Positions 9,453 through 19,940 of a DNA stretch of 64,000 nucleotides are shown piece by piece. Numbering within the stretch: position 1 is the stretch's first letter; the number at the start of each line of letters is the position of its first letter. This DNA is from Bacteroidales bacterium (GTDB lineage Bacteria; Bacteroidota; Bacteroidia; Bacteroidales; JAADJA01). The stretch spans positions 88,410 through 152,409 of the forward strand of contig JAGVPB010000040.1 in NCBI GenBank assembly GCA_020052415.1, read 5' to 3'. A program made the translations under genes and the position numbers. The notes under the pieces are model-generated. The model did not search any database. It was not told where the DNA came from and saw only the letters and a program-made list of their open reading frames with translations.

Positions 9453-10922
9453 TTGAAAACACTTACCGAAATATTAGCTGCAGTCAGGATCACAAAAGCC
9501 ATTGGATCAACCGATATAAGGATAAAGTCGGTTCAGTTCGATTCGCGGCTCATCAAACCTGGCGATGTTTTCGTTGCTGTAAAAGGAACACAATCTGACG
9601 GCCATGATTTTATCGAAAAGGCTATTCAATCAGGAGCTGTGGCAATTATCTGCGAAATTTTACCTTCAAACCCGGATCAAAATATAACTTACGTTCAAAC
9701 CATTCATTCAGGAAAAGCACTGGGATTGATGGCATCACAATTATTTGACAATCCATCTGCCAGGTTAAATTTAGTCGGAGTAACAGGTACCAATGGTAAG
9801 ACCACCATTGCAAGTTTATTGCATGAGGTATTCCGAAAATTAGGATACAAGGCCGGTTTGCTTTCAACAATTCAAAACAAAACAGGTGATACGGTCATTC
9901 CTTCAACTCATACAACTCCTGACCCGGTTCAAATCAATGACCTTTTAAACCGTATGGTCCGGGAGGGCTGCTCACACTGTTTCATGGAGGTCAGCTCACA
10001 TGCTGTTGATCAGGGCAGGATAGCAGGCCTTACCTTCAAAGGCGGAATTTTTACCAACCTCACTCACGACCATCTTGATTACCATAAGACTATTGAGAAC
10101 TATCTGAAAGCAAAGAAAAAATTTTTCGATGAGTTGCCGGCTGAAGCATTTGCACTAAGCAATATTGATGATAAAAACGGGAGGGTTATGCTTCAGAATA
10201 CCAAAGCTTTGAAGAAGACCTACAGTCTTAAAAGTGTCTCCGATTTTAAAGGAAAGATAATTGAAAATCAATTCGAGGGACTGAATCTGGATTTCGACGG
10301 GCAGGAATTTATAAGTCAGCTTATCGGGAAATTCAATGCTTATAATCTGCTTGCAGTATATGCTGCGGCTATTTTATCAGGTGAGGATAAAAATGAGGTG
10401 CTCACTGCATTAAGTTCTGTAAAGGCAGTCGAAGGCAGGTTCGATTATATCCGTTCTCAGAACAATATTGTTGGAATCGTTGACTATGCCCATTCTCCTG
10501 ATGCTCTTGAGAATGTTTTAAATACTATCGGTTCTATTCGGACCAAAAATGAGACTCTGATCACTGTAATCGGCGCCGGAGGTGACCGGGATAAATTAAA
10601 AAGACCCGTGATGGGTAAGGTAGCCTGCGAAAAAAGCGATAAAGTGATCATTACCTCTGATAATCCAAGATCAGAAGAACCCGAAGACATTATCAGGGAT
10701 ATTGAAAAGGGCATAGATCCGTCACAATTAAAAAAAGTCCTGACAATTACCAACAGGAAAGAAGCCATAAAAACCGCTTGTATTATGGCAAGGCCGGGTG
10801 ATATTATCCTCATTGCCGGGAAGGGCCATGAAAAATACCAGGAAATCGGGGGAGTAAAATACCCATTTGACGACAAGGAAATATTGAAAAATTATCTGTT
10901 AACGAATATAAACCATAATTGA
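9453..10922 (+). CDS. murE: UDP-MurNAc-tripeptide ligase MurE (meso-DAP type)
   Basis: 489 residues. MurE adds the third amino acid to UDP-MurNAc-L-Ala-D-Glu. The ATP-binding loop [10 protein letters not shown] is at about 108. The DNPR motif at about 402 (SDNPRSEEP) is the known determinant for meso-diaminopimelate rather than lysine. The start codon is TTG at 9453, 3 bp after the ftsI stop. No ATG near it gives a complete N-terminus ([11 protein letters not shown] is the expected family opening). Its end is followed 4 bp later by mraY. Confidence 0.95.
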   Translation: MKTLTEILAAVRITKAIGSTDIRIKSVQFDSRLIKPGDVFVAVKGTQSDGHDFIEKAIQSGAVAIICEILPSNPDQNITYVQTIHSGKALGLMASQLFDNPSARLNLVGVTGTNGKTTIASLLHEVFRKLGYKAGLLSTIQNKTGDTVIPSTHTTPDPVQINDLLNRMVREGCSHCFMEVSSHAVDQGRIAGLTFKGGIFTNLTHDHLDYHKTIENYLKAKKKFFDELPAEAFALSNIDDKNGRVMLQNTKALKKTYSLKSVSDFKGKIIENQFEGLNLDFDGQEFISQLIGKFNAYNLLAVYAAAILSGEDKNEVLTALSSVKAVEGRFDYIRSQNNIVGIVDYAHSPDALENVLNTIGSIRTKNETLITVIGAGGDRDKLKRPVMGKVACEKSDKVIITSDNPRSEEPEDIIRDIEKGIDPSQLKKVLTITNRKEAIKTACIMARPGDIILIAGKGHEKYQEIGGVKYPFDDKEILKNYLLTNINHN

Positions 10923-10926
10923 GAGA

Positions 10927-12180
10927 ATGTTTTACTACTTATTCACATATTTGGATGAAGCATTTGATGTTCCCGGTGCAGGAGTATTTCAGTATATTAC
11001 TTTTCGTGCAGCGGCTGCGGTTATCCTTTCGCTGGTTATTTCCCTTTTGTTTGGTAAAAGCCTGATCAGGATTCTTGTAAAAAGGCAGGTAGGCGAGACC
11101 ATCCGTGATCTCGGGTTGGCTGGTCAATCGGAAAAAAAGGGAACTCCAACAATGGGAGGTTTGATCATCCTGAGCGCTGTCCTCATTCCTACTTTGTTGT
11201 TCGCCAAACTCGATAATATTTACATTTTACTCATGCTCTTCACCACAGTCTGGCTGGGAATGATCGGTTTTCTCGATGATTATATCAAAGTTTTCAGAAA
11301 AAATAAGAAAGGGCTTGCAGGCAAATTTAAAATTTACGGACAAATGGTATTGGGACTTATCATAGGACTAACCATGCATTTCAGTGATGATATTGTGATC
11401 CGGGAAAAAGTCAGCGATGTAAAGTTGATTGAGACCAGGGACAACGGTGAAATAGTAAAAATAACCAATCCGGCCCAAAAATTTACTACTGAGTCGCATA
11501 AATCCACTAAGACTTCGATCCCGTTTTTTAAGAACAATGAGGCGGATTATTCAAAAATATTATCATTCTTAGGAGAAGGCTATAAAGAATGGTCATTCCT
11601 GATCTTTATTCCGATCGTGATTTTTATAATCGTGGGGGTTTCAAACGGTGCAAACCTGACGGACGGCATTGATGGCCTTGCAACAGGAACATCGGCCATC
11701 ATCGGTGCGACACTGGCAATTCTTGCCTGGGTATCGGGTAATATCGTTTTTGCCGATTACCTTAATATCATGTATCTCCCCGAAACCGGCGAACTGACCA
11801 TTTTCATCAGCGCATTTGTCGGCGCATGCATAGGATTTTTATGGTACAACACCTACCCGGCGCAGGTTTTCATGGGAGATACCGGCAGCCTGGCCATCGG
11901 AGGCATCATTGCGGTATTTGCGATCCTTATCCGCAAAGAACTATTGATACCCATATTATGCGGAATTTTCCTGGCGGAAAGCCTTTCGGTGATTTTACAG
12001 GTAAGTTTTTTCAAATATACAAGAATACGGTTCGGAACCGGAAGGCGGATCTTTAAAATGTCGCCCCTGCATCATCATTACCAGTTGAGCGGATATGCAG
12101 AACCTAAAATTGTACAGAGATTTTTTATCATCGGCATCATGCTGGCAGTTTTTACAATTATAACCCTTAAGCTAAGATAA
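10927..12180 (+). CDS. mraY: Phospho-MurNAc-pentapeptide translocase MraY
   Basis: 417 residues with about ten transmembrane helices. MraY transfers phospho-MurNAc-pentapeptide to undecaprenyl phosphate, giving lipid I. Active-site motifs: FLDDYIK (about 117), [12 protein letters not shown] (about 242), [10 protein letters not shown] (about 317) and the PLHHHYQ loop (about 380). It is ~55 residues longer than E. coli MraY. The extra residues lie at about 155-215 in a polar loop ([18 protein letters not shown] and on), as in other Bacteroidota MraY proteins. Confidence 0.95.
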   Translation: MFYYLFTYLDEAFDVPGAGVFQYITFRAAAAVILSLVISLLFGKSLIRILVKRQVGETIRDLGLAGQSEKKGTPTMGGLIILSAVLIPTLLFAKLDNIYILLMLFTTVWLGMIGFLDDYIKVFRKNKKGLAGKFKIYGQMVLGLIIGLTMHFSDDIVIREKVSDVKLIETRDNGEIVKITNPAQKFTTESHKSTKTSIPFFKNNEADYSKILSFLGEGYKEWSFLIFIPIVIFIIVGVSNGANLTDGIDGLATGTSAIIGATLAILAWVSGNIVFADYLNIMYLPETGELTIFISAFVGACIGFLWYNTYPAQVFMGDTGSLAIGGIIAVFAILIRKELLIPILCGIFLAESLSVILQVSFFKYTRIRFGTGRRIFKMSPLHHHYQLSGYAEPKIVQRFFIIGIMLAVFTIITLKLR

Positions 12181-12186
12181 TGGGCA

Positions 12187-13527
12187 TTGAAAAAGAACAT
12201 TGTCATATTGGGAGCAGGAGAAAGTGGCGTAGGTGCGGCAGTGCTCGCCGCAAAAAAAGATTTTAATGTTTTTGTTTCGGATTCAGGAAACATAAAGGAA
12301 AAATACAGAAACGTTCTTTTACATCATGATATAAGGTTTGAGGAAGGAAAACACACGGATAAAGAAATCCTCTCTGCCTCTGAAATAATTAAGAGTCCCG
12401 GAATTCCGGAAAACGCACCGGTTATTATAAAGCTTAAAGAAGCGGGGATTGGTATCATTTCGGAGATTGAATTTGCAGGCAGATACACCAAAGCAAAAAA
12501 AATCTGCATTACCGGAAGCAATGGGAAAACTACAACAACAAAGCTGACCCATCATATTCTGAAAAATGCAGGGCGCAATGCAGGACTTGCCGGCAATGTC
12601 GGACAGAGTTTTGCCTTACAGGTTGCCAATCAGGATTTTGACATCTATGTGCTTGAGATCAGCAGCTTCCAGTTGGACGACATGTTTGACTTTAAAGCGG
12701 ATATTGCAATCCTGCTCAACATTACACCCGATCATCTCGACAGGTATAATTATAACTTCCGTGAATATTTAAGCTCAAAATTCAGGATCATTCAAAATAT
12801 GCAAAAAAATGACGCTATTATATTTTGCGCTGATGACCCGGAAATTATTAATGAATTAAGTAAAAGAAAGATTGCACCGGCTTTGTATCCTTTCTCGATT
12901 AAAAATAAGATTACCGGCCAGGGAGCCTGGCTGGATGGAGATAATATATGTTACGACATACAACCAAACTTTTTTAAAATGACACTTGAAAATTTAGCAT
13001 TGCAGGGAAATCACAACATTTACAATTCGATGGCAGCAGGAATTGCAGCCAGAGTTTTGGATATCAGAAAAGGCAGTATCAAGGAAAGCCTTTCCGATTT
13101 TAAAAATGTTGAGCACCGCCTTGAATTCGTTGCACGGATTCATGGCGTGGATTTTATTAACGACTCAAAGGCTACAAACGTGAATTCTGCATGGTACGCC
13201 CTTGAATGTATGGACCGTCCTGTAATATGGATTGCAGGTGGCATTGATAAAGGCAATGACTATGCATCCATAATTGAACTTGTGAAAAAAAAGGTGAAAG
13301 CGATCATTTGTATCGGAAAAGACAATGGAAAGCTTATTAAGGCTTTCGAAAATGTGGTGGAAACCATTGTCACAACCACCTCGATGGATGATGCAGTTAA
13401 GTATGGTTCTATGCTTGCAAGAATGGACGACATCGTTCTGTTATCGCCTGCTTGCGCCAGCTTCGATTTTTTTGAAAACTTTGAAGAAAGAGGCAATAAA
13501 TTCAAGAGAGCCGTTGGAAAACTGTGA
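12187..13527 (+). CDS. murD: UDP-MurNAc-L-alanine:D-glutamate ligase MurD
   Basis: 446 residues. MurD adds D-glutamate during cytoplasmic peptidoglycan precursor synthesis. An N-terminal Rossmann-like UDP-binding segment (VILGAGESGVGAAVLA) precedes the ATP loop GSNGKTTTTK at about 112. The central NITPDHLDRY and C-terminal NDSKATNVNSAW motifs are typical of MurD. The start codon is TTG at 12187, 6 bp after mraY ends. Confidence 0.95.
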   Translation: MKKNIVILGAGESGVGAAVLAAKKDFNVFVSDSGNIKEKYRNVLLHHDIRFEEGKHTDKEILSASEIIKSPGIPENAPVIIKLKEAGIGIISEIEFAGRYTKAKKICITGSNGKTTTTKLTHHILKNAGRNAGLAGNVGQSFALQVANQDFDIYVLEISSFQLDDMFDFKADIAILLNITPDHLDRYNYNFREYLSSKFRIIQNMQKNDAIIFCADDPEIINELSKRKIAPALYPFSIKNKITGQGAWLDGDNICYDIQPNFFKMTLENLALQGNHNIYNSMAAGIAARVLDIRKGSIKESLSDFKNVEHRLEFVARIHGVDFINDSKATNVNSAWYALECMDRPVIWIAGGIDKGNDYASIIELVKKKVKAIICIGKDNGKLIKAFENVVETIVTTTSMDDAVKYGSMLARMDDIVLLSPACASFDFFENFEERGNKFKRAVGKL

Positions 13528-13607
13528 TTTATATTATTAAAATTGAAATCAAGTTAAATCATGAAAACTGGCCTGCTATAATACAACTGTTTTAAAAACT
13601 CATAACA

Positions 13608-14783
13608 GTGAAAGGACTTCAAAATATCAGCAAAAAAATTAAAGGTGACAAGGTCATCTGGCTGGTGGTCATTATTCTTTCTACGTTTTCGATCCTGGCG
13701 GTTTACAGCTCGACAGGTACTCTTGCCTATAAGTACCAGGGTGGAAACACCGAGTACTACATGCTGAAACATTTGATAATCATTTTACTTGGATTTTTGC
13801 TGATGTACATCGCACATCTTGTCAAGTACACCTATTTCTCAAGAATATTTCAGGTAGCGCTTTGGGTGGCCGTTCCATTATTATTACTTACCCTTGTTGC
13901 CGGTGTTAACCTCAATGAGGCCAAACGGGTTTTACCCTTACCCTTCGGACTTACCTTTCAAACATCGGATCTTGCCAAGCTCACCCTGATCATGTACCTT
14001 GCAAGGATGCTTACCAAAAGACAGGAAGTCATTAAAGACTTTAAAACAGCCTTCATTCCTATCATCATCCCGGTGCTGATCGTGTGTTTTCTTATTCTTC
14101 CGGCTAATTTTTCAACGGCAGCCATACTTTTTGCAACCAGTCTTGTTTTGATGTTTATGGGACGGGTCAGCTTGAAGCATATTTTTTCGATGGTTGGTTT
14201 GGGAGTCGCTATGATCGTCATTTTATTGGTTGTTACAAAGGCAAACCCTGACCTTTTACCCAGAGTTTTTCCGCGTGCGGAAACATGGCTTAACCGTCTT
14301 GAAAGCTTTACGGATGGTGGATCGGAGGATAATTACCAGGTGGAGCAGGCAAAAATTGCAATCGCAGGCGGAGGGCTGTTCGGCAAATTACCCGGAAACA
14401 GTGAACAACGAAATTTTTTACCGCATCCTTATTCTGATTTCATTTATGCAATTATCATCGAAGAATATGGTTTGCTCGGTGGAATCCTAATCATAGTTTT
14501 ATATCTCATCTTACTTTTCAGGGCAGTGAAGATAGTAGCCAAAGTGCCCCGGAATTTCGGAGCCTTCCTCACCATTGGAGTTGCATTTAGCCTGGTATTC
14601 CAGGCGATGATCAATATGGGAGTGGCGGTGAGCCTGCTACCTGTAACCGGGCAGACCCTGCCTTTTATAAGTATGGGTGGTACTTCGATATGGTTCACCA
14701 GCATTTCGATAGGAATCATATTAAGTGTGAGTAAAGAAATTGAAAATAATCCGGAAAATGGAACCATCGCACAACAGGCATAA
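13608..14783 (+). CDS. ftsW: Septal peptidoglycan polymerase FtsW (SEDS family)
   Basis: 391 residues with about nine to ten transmembrane helices. FtsW is the SEDS glycosyltransferase that polymerises lipid II with FtsI. The signature extracellular loop carries Q-V-E-QAKIAIAGGGLFGKLPG, and the C-terminal GQTLPFISMGGTS motif is present. It starts with GTG at 13608. An 80-bp gap separates it from murD, the largest break inside this cluster apart from the ftsA-ftsZ gap. Its 3' end overlaps murG. Confidence 0.94.
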   Translation: MKGLQNISKKIKGDKVIWLVVIILSTFSILAVYSSTGTLAYKYQGGNTEYYMLKHLIIILLGFLLMYIAHLVKYTYFSRIFQVALWVAVPLLLLTLVAGVNLNEAKRVLPLPFGLTFQTSDLAKLTLIMYLARMLTKRQEVIKDFKTAFIPIIIPVLIVCFLILPANFSTAAILFATSLVLMFMGRVSLKHIFSMVGLGVAMIVILLVVTKANPDLLPRVFPRAETWLNRLESFTDGGSEDNYQVEQAKIAIAGGGLFGKLPGNSEQRNFLPHPYSDFIYAIIIEEYGLLGGILIIVLYLILLFRAVKIVAKVPRNFGAFLTIGVAFSLVFQAMINMGVAVSLLPVTGQTLPFISMGGTSIWFTSISIGIILSVSKEIENNPENGTIAQQA

Positions 14784-15882
14784 GATAAGGGTGATCATCA
14801 GCGGAGGTGGTACCGGAGGTCATATATTTCCGGCAATTGCCATTGCCAACACTCTCAGGACACGGATTCCCGATATTGATATCCTATTTATCGGCGCTAA
14901 AGATAAAATGGAAATGGAGAAAGTCCCGGCAGCCGGTTATCCAATTGAAGGACTCTGGATCAGCGGACTTCAAAGAAAACTGACATTGAAAAATCTTTCA
15001 TTTCCTTTTAAGGTATTATCGAGTTTGGTAAAGGCAGGAACTATCATTAACAGGTTTAAACCGGATGTAGTGGTTGGAGTTGGAGGTTTTGCAAGCGGGC
15101 CGGTTCTAAGAATAGCAACAAATAAAGGCATTCCGACTGTGATCCAGGAGCAGAACTCATTTCCGGGAATTACCAATAGGTTGCTAGCGAAAAAGGTGAA
15201 TAAAATTTGTGTGGCTTTTGATGGGATGGAAAAATATTTTCCAAAGGAAAAAATTGTTCTCACAGGAAATCCGGTACGGAAAGAGGTCATTGATATTGAC
15301 GGTAAAAAAGATGAAGCCCTTAAATACTTTGGTCTCGAATCAGGTAAAAAAACTATTCTGGTTATCGGCGGCAGCCAGGGAGCATTGACAATCAACAAAA
15401 GCATTCATACAAATCTCGACAAATTTATAAAGAACGACATTCATCTGATCTGGCAAACAGGCAAATATTTTTTCGAAACTGCGCAAGCTGCTGTAAAAGA
15501 TATGAGTTCAAACGGGATAAAGGCGAAGGCATTTATTGATAAAATGGATTATGCCTATGCGCTGGCTGATGTGATCATTTCACGAGCCGGGGCAATAGCA
15601 ATTTCTGAAATATGCGCCGTCGGGAAGCCGGTCATCCTGGTTCCTTTGCCTTCAGCTGCCGAGGATCATCAAACCAAAAATGCGATGTCGCTGGTAGAGA
15701 AAAATGCAGCATTCATGGTCAGGGATGCCGAAGTTAATTCAAAGTTAACCGATATAGCGATTCAACTCATAAATGACCCGGCCGGTCAACAGGTAATGAG
15801 CCGGAATTTAATTAACTTAAGCCACGTTGATGCTGCTGAAAAAATTGCGGATGAAATTCTGGCTCTTATAAAAAACAAATAA
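14758..15882 (+). CDS. murG: UDP-GlcNAc:lipid I transferase MurG
   Basis: 374 residues from the ATG at 14758. An alternative TTG at 14740 would add six residues. MurG converts lipid I to lipid II on the inner membrane face. Motifs: GGGTGGHIFPA at about 15, GVGGFASGP (about 105), and the C-terminal UDP-GlcNAc site SRAGAIAISEICAVGKP with PLPSAAEDHQ. The start lies 26 bp inside ftsW, so the two are likely translationally coupled. Confidence 0.95.
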   Translation: MEPSHNRHKIRVIISGGGTGGHIFPAIAIANTLRTRIPDIDILFIGAKDKMEMEKVPAAGYPIEGLWISGLQRKLTLKNLSFPFKVLSSLVKAGTIINRFKPDVVVGVGGFASGPVLRIATNKGIPTVIQEQNSFPGITNRLLAKKVNKICVAFDGMEKYFPKEKIVLTGNPVRKEVIDIDGKKDEALKYFGLESGKKTILVIGGSQGALTINKSIHTNLDKFIKNDIHLIWQTGKYFFETAQAAVKDMSSNGIKAKAFIDKMDYAYALADVIISRAGAIAISEICAVGKPVILVPLPSAAEDHQTKNAMSLVEKNAAFMVRDAEVNSKLTDIAIQLINDPAGQQVMSRNLINLSHVDAAEKIADEILALIKNK

Positions 15883-15897
15883 TAATAACTGTCAAAA

Positions 15898-17265
15898 TTG
15901 GATCTTAAAAAAATACATAGCATTTATTTACTTGGTATCGGAGGCATCGGTATGAGCGCCCTTGCAAGGTATTTCAAAGGTCAGGGGATGAAGGTGAGCG
16001 GATATGACAGAACACCGACAATTCTTACTTCGAAACTTGAAAATGAAGGAATGGAGATTCACTACGACGATAACATCAATAAAATTCCTGGCAGCCTGGA
16101 TTTGGTAATTTATACCCCAGCCATTCCAAAGTACTTGCACGAATTTGTGTTCCTTTTAAATTCCGGGGTTACCGTGAAAAAGAGATCGGAAGTGCTTGGA
16201 ATTCTTACACGGGATAAAAGGACAATTGCCGTCGGCGGGACGCATGGAAAAACCACCATTTCTACCTTGACCGCACATTTGCTCAGGCAATCAGGTGTGG
16301 GTTGTACTGCTTTTCTTGGCGGCATATCCAAAAACTATCATTCGAATCTTCTCACCTCGGATAAGTCAGACTGGATGGTGGTTGAAGCCGACGAATATGA
16401 CAAGTCTTTTTTACAACTGCAACCCGAACTTGCTGTAATTACTGCAACCGACGCCGATCATCTGGATATTTACGGGAATATTGGCAACATGAAAGCTGCT
16501 TATCAGCAATTTGCCGGTAATATAAAAACCGATGGGATACTACTCATAAAAAAAGGCGTTGACCTTCATTTGAATAATCTGAAAGGAACAAGGGTGCTTC
16601 AATATTCTCTTAATTATAAAGCTGATTTTTATGCCGGGAATGTTCGCAATCACGATATCGGATATATTTTCGATTTTATCACACCTGAACAGACCATAAA
16701 TGATTTGGAGCTTCGGTTGCCCGGGATGATCAACGTTGAAAATGCCGTAGCTGCTCTGACAATGGCCACTCTTGCAGGCTTAAGAGATGCGGAATTGAAG
16801 GCGGCATTACCGCTCTTTACGGGAATTGAAAGAAGATTTGATATTCAGTTTCGGTCTAAGGACATGATTTATATTGACGATTATGCACATCACCCGGAAG
16901 AAATAAAAGGAGTTGTAGCCTCGGTAAAAAATATGTTTCCCGGTAAAAAGATTACCGGAATATTTCAACCGCATTTGTACAGCAGAACGAGGGATTTGGC
17001 AAATGAATTTGCTCAAAGCCTTGAATTGCTCGATGAAATTATTTTATTGCCTATTTACCCTGCACGGGAAAAACCAATAGAAGGTGTAAATTCTGAAATG
17101 ATCCTGAGTAAAATATTACATAGGAAAACTTCGGTATGCACCAGAGAGGAGGTCATCAATGTGATTTCTCATAAAGATTTTGATATCCTGATGACTATGG
17201 GAGCCGGCGACATTGACCAACTTGTAAATCAGATCAGAGATTACTTTATTAAAACCCGGAGTTAA
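15898..17265 (+). CDS. murC: UDP-MurNAc:L-alanine ligase MurC
   Basis: 455 residues. MurC adds the first amino acid of the stem peptide. The N-terminal Rossmann motif LLGIGGIGMSALA (about 11) and ATP loop GTHGKTTIST (about 115) are clear. EADEYDKSFL, ITATDADHLDIYG and IDDYAHHPEEI follow in MurC order. The start codon is TTG at 15898. ftsQ follows after 2 bp. Confidence 0.95.
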   Translation: MDLKKIHSIYLLGIGGIGMSALARYFKGQGMKVSGYDRTPTILTSKLENEGMEIHYDDNINKIPGSLDLVIYTPAIPKYLHEFVFLLNSGVTVKKRSEVLGILTRDKRTIAVGGTHGKTTISTLTAHLLRQSGVGCTAFLGGISKNYHSNLLTSDKSDWMVVEADEYDKSFLQLQPELAVITATDADHLDIYGNIGNMKAAYQQFAGNIKTDGILLIKKGVDLHLNNLKGTRVLQYSLNYKADFYAGNVRNHDIGYIFDFITPEQTINDLELRLPGMINVENAVAALTMATLAGLRDAELKAALPLFTGIERRFDIQFRSKDMIYIDDYAHHPEEIKGVVASVKNMFPGKKITGIFQPHLYSRTRDLANEFAQSLELLDEIILLPIYPAREKPIEGVNSEMILSKILHRKTSVCTREEVINVISHKDFDILMTMGAGDIDQLVNQIRDYFIKTRS

Positions 17266-17267
17266 TT

Positions 17268-18038
17268 ATGAAAATTAAAAAAATCATAAACCTTTCCGTC
17301 TGGGCAATTTTAATTGCAGGAATTTTGGTACTTGTCGGTTTTATGAATGCCGGACACAGGAAAATGACCTGCAAAAACATTGAAGTGTCAATTGATTTAC
17401 AGGGAGGTGAACAATTGATAACCGAATCGAAAATTAAAAAGCTGATACGGCAGGATACACTCCTGGATAAAAAGCTTACGGATATTGATATCATCAGGAT
17501 TGAGAACCGTCTCAATAAAATCGGTGTGGTTTCCAAAGCAGATGTTTATACTACCATTACCGGAAATCTGAATATCCATATCAGGCAATGCCGGCCGATT
17601 GTGAGGATTTACAACACCTCGGGACAAAGCTATTATATTGACCGCAGCGGCAGTCTGGCACCGGAAAGCCCCGGTTATCCGGCCAATGTCATCGTTGCGA
17701 CTGGATATATTAAAACAAAATATTCCGACACCCTTAATGTGTTAACAACACAATTGACCCCCGTACTTACCAATCTCTATAAGCTGTCGGATTACATTTT
17801 TAACGACGAATTTTTAAGTGCTCAAATACAACAGATTTACGTTAATCAGGACAGGGAATTCGAGCTTATTCCCAGGGTAGGAAGGCATGTGATCGTTTTT
17901 GGCGGTACGGACAAAATGGAAGAAAAGTTTGATAATCTTTTGCTCTTCTACCATGAGGGATTAAATAAAACCGGATGGGATAAATATAGGGTCATCAATT
18001 TAAAATTTGAAAATCAGGTGGTGTGTACTAAAAAATAA
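17268..18038 (+). CDS. ftsQ: Cell-division protein FtsQ/DivIB
   Basis: 256 residues. There is a short cytoplasmic N-terminus, one transmembrane helix at about 9-27 (LSVWAILIAGILVLVGFM), then a periplasmic POTRA/beta domain. FtsQ recruits FtsL/FtsB to the divisome. Sequence is weakly conserved across phyla. The call rests on topology, size and place between murC and ftsA. Spacing is 2 bp upstream and 6 bp downstream. Confidence 0.85.
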   Translation: MKIKKIINLSVWAILIAGILVLVGFMNAGHRKMTCKNIEVSIDLQGGEQLITESKIKKLIRQDTLLDKKLTDIDIIRIENRLNKIGVVSKADVYTTITGNLNIHIRQCRPIVRIYNTSGQSYYIDRSGSLAPESPGYPANVIVATGYIKTKYSDTLNVLTTQLTPVLTNLYKLSDYIFNDEFLSAQIQQIYVNQDREFELIPRVGRHVIVFGGTDKMEEKFDNLLLFYHEGLNKTGWDKYRVINLKFENQVVCTKK

Positions 18039-18044
18039 TTCTTT

Positions 18045-19343
18045 ATGAAATCTTCAGAAATAATTGTCGGTTTGGACATTGGAACAACCAAAATTGCCGC
18101 TATAGCCGGACGCAGAAATGAACATGGAAAAATCGAGATTCTTGGCCACGGCCGAACAGAATCTATCGGTGTTAAACGTGGCGTAGTTTCGAACATTGAA
18201 AATACAGTAAATTCAATAACCAAAGCCATTGAAGAAGCGTCGCAGAAAGCGGGCATCAACATCAAATATGTTAATGTAGGTATTGCAGGCCAGCATATTA
18301 AAAGCCTGCAGCACAGGGGCGGGATCATACGTGAAAACTATGATGATGAGATCAGCAAGGAAGATGTGGAACTGCTCCTGAACAATATGTATAACCTCAA
18401 CATGAGCCCGGGTGAAGAGATCATTGATGTGATTCCACAGGAATATATTGTGGATAATGAACAGGGAATTAAGCAGCCTGTCGGAATGCTCGGCAACAGC
18501 CTGGAAGCCAATTTCCATATCATCATCGGTCAGACCACTGCTGCGAAGAATATTTTCAAATGTGTTACCAAAGCCGAGTTGGAGGTTGTGGATCTTATTC
18601 TTGAACCTATAGCTTCCGCAGAGGCAGTTTTAAGCGACGAAGAAAAAGAAGCCGGTGTAGTACTTGTGGACATCGGTGGCGGAACAACCGACATTGCCAT
18701 CTTCCAGGAAAACATCATTCGCCATACCTCCGTCATCCCATTTGGCGGGGATGTAATCACCGATGATATCAAGGAAGGATGCACGATTATCCGCAAACAT
18801 GCTGAAGAATTGAAGGTCAAATTCGGCTCGGCACTGGCCAGTGAAAACAGGGATGATGAAATTGTGGCTATTCCTGGTTTGAGAGGCAGGGCGCCTAAAG
18901 AGATCAGCCTGAAAAACCTGGCAAGCATCATTCAGGCGAGGATGGAAGAGATCATTGAGCATGTATATTATGAAATTAAAAACTCCGGATACGAGAAAAA
19001 GCTGATAGCTGGAATTGTACTGACAGGAGGCGGTGCACTGCTCAAAGACCTCATTCAGCTTACCGAATTCATTACAGGCATGGATACCCGGATCGGCTAC
19101 CCGAATGAACATCTGGCCAATAATGTTTCGGATGAGCTTGCCAGCCCGATGTATGCCACCGGCATTGGACTGGTGATCGAAGGTATGAGAAGGTATTATA
19201 AAGAGAATGAAGCCATAATTGAAAAAGAAAAAGGAAAAAGCAGGGAATCCGAAGAACCAACAGAGAAGCCGGAAGCTTCAAATTACAAACCGTTGAGCTT
19301 CCTGAAAAAAATACAGGACTTCTTTGAGAAGGATGATGTTTAA
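18045..19343 (+). CDS. ftsA: Cell-division actin-like ATPase FtsA
   Basis: 432 residues. FtsA tethers FtsZ to the membrane. Actin-fold motifs: GLDIGTTKIAAI at about 9 (phosphate 1) and VDIGGGTTDIAIF at about 208 (phosphate 2), with LTGGGALLKDL (adenosine) near 328. A charged linker (about 385-410) leads to a C-terminal amphipathic helix (LSFLKKIQDFFEK), the expected membrane-targeting element. ftsZ does not follow directly; a 792-bp segment with a GxxExxY gene intervenes. Confidence 0.95.
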   Translation: MKSSEIIVGLDIGTTKIAAIAGRRNEHGKIEILGHGRTESIGVKRGVVSNIENTVNSITKAIEEASQKAGINIKYVNVGIAGQHIKSLQHRGGIIRENYDDEISKEDVELLLNNMYNLNMSPGEEIIDVIPQEYIVDNEQGIKQPVGMLGNSLEANFHIIIGQTTAAKNIFKCVTKAELEVVDLILEPIASAEAVLSDEEKEAGVVLVDIGGGTTDIAIFQENIIRHTSVIPFGGDVITDDIKEGCTIIRKHAEELKVKFGSALASENRDDEIVAIPGLRGRAPKEISLKNLASIIQARMEEIIEHVYYEIKNSGYEKKLIAGIVLTGGGALLKDLIQLTEFITGMDTRIGYPNEHLANNVSDELASPMYATGIGLVIEGMRRYYKENEAIIEKEKGKSRESEEPTEKPEASNYKPLSFLKKIQDFFEKDDV

Positions 19344-19396
19344 CAAATAAAGGATCTATAAAATCCATTCAGTAGTAATAAAATTGGTTAATTAAT

Positions 19397-19432
19397 ACCA
19401 CGGAGACACTTAGAACACAGAGGAACACAGAA
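19397..19432 (+). repeat. Left inverted-repeat flank of the GxxExxY gene (CACAGAG family)
   Basis: The sequence just before the GxxExxY ATG reads as degenerate (A)CACAGAGG-type units, beginning ACCACGGAGACAC and ending GAACACAGAA. Its reverse complement resembles the 42 bp after the gene (19843-19884). Other relatives occur at 26530-26565 and 37842-37876. The right boundary touches the start codon. Confidence 0.7.
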
Positions 19433-19843
19433 ATGATGACTCAAAAATATATAAATGAATTATCATACAAGATAATTGGATGTGCTATTGAAGTGCACAA
19501 ACATCTTGGTCCCGGATTGCTCGAATCAGTTTATGAATCCTGTTTTATTGACGAATTGAGAACCGCTGGATTGTTCGTTAAATCTCAGATTTATATTCCG
19601 GTGTTTTATAAAGGAAAGAATTTGGGTGGAAATTTAAAGCTGGATTTACTTGTTAATGATATAATTATTGTAGAAGAGAAGGCAGTGGAACAAATGATTC
19701 CCTTATACAGAGCTCAACTTTTATCATATCTGAAACTTGCAGTAAAACCAAAAGGGTTGCTAATTAATTTTAATAGTGAAAATATAAAAGAACAGCTTGT
19801 TTCACTTGTTACTGAAGAGTTTGCAAAGCTGCCTAAGGTATGA
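19433..19843 (+). CDS. GxxExxY-family protein (PD-(D/E)XK-like)
   Basis: 136 residues. The family motif appears in GPGLLESVYE (about 27-36), and LKLDLLVNDIIIVEEKAVE (about 65-84) carries the D and E-x-K pattern expected of a PD-(D/E)XK nuclease fold. Members of this family are widespread, usually single genes of unproven function. It interrupts the otherwise tight dcw cluster between ftsA and ftsZ. Short inverted repeats on both sides suggest it moved in as a small unit. Biochemical activity is unknown. Confidence 0.8.
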   Translation: MMTQKYINELSYKIIGCAIEVHKHLGPGLLESVYESCFIDELRTAGLFVKSQIYIPVFYKGKNLGGNLKLDLLVNDIIIVEEKAVEQMIPLYRAQLLSYLKLAVKPKGLLINFNSENIKEQLVSLVTEEFAKLPKV

Positions 19844-19884
19844 CCTCTGTGCATCTCTGTGATCTCTGTGCCTCTGTGGTGAAA
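19843..19884 (+). repeat. Right inverted-repeat flank of the GxxExxY gene (CACAGAG family)
   Basis: Four degenerate CTCTGTG units in a row (ACCTCTGTGC, ATCTCTGTG, ATCTCTGTGC, CTCTGTGGTG) start at the last base of the GxxExxY stop codon. The reverse complement matches the left flank, beginning CACCACAGAGGCAC. Confidence 0.7.
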
Positions 19885-19940
19885 AATTACGATATATTAA
19901 GATAACTAGTGCGTGTAAATAACTGTTTGCAATTAATCAG

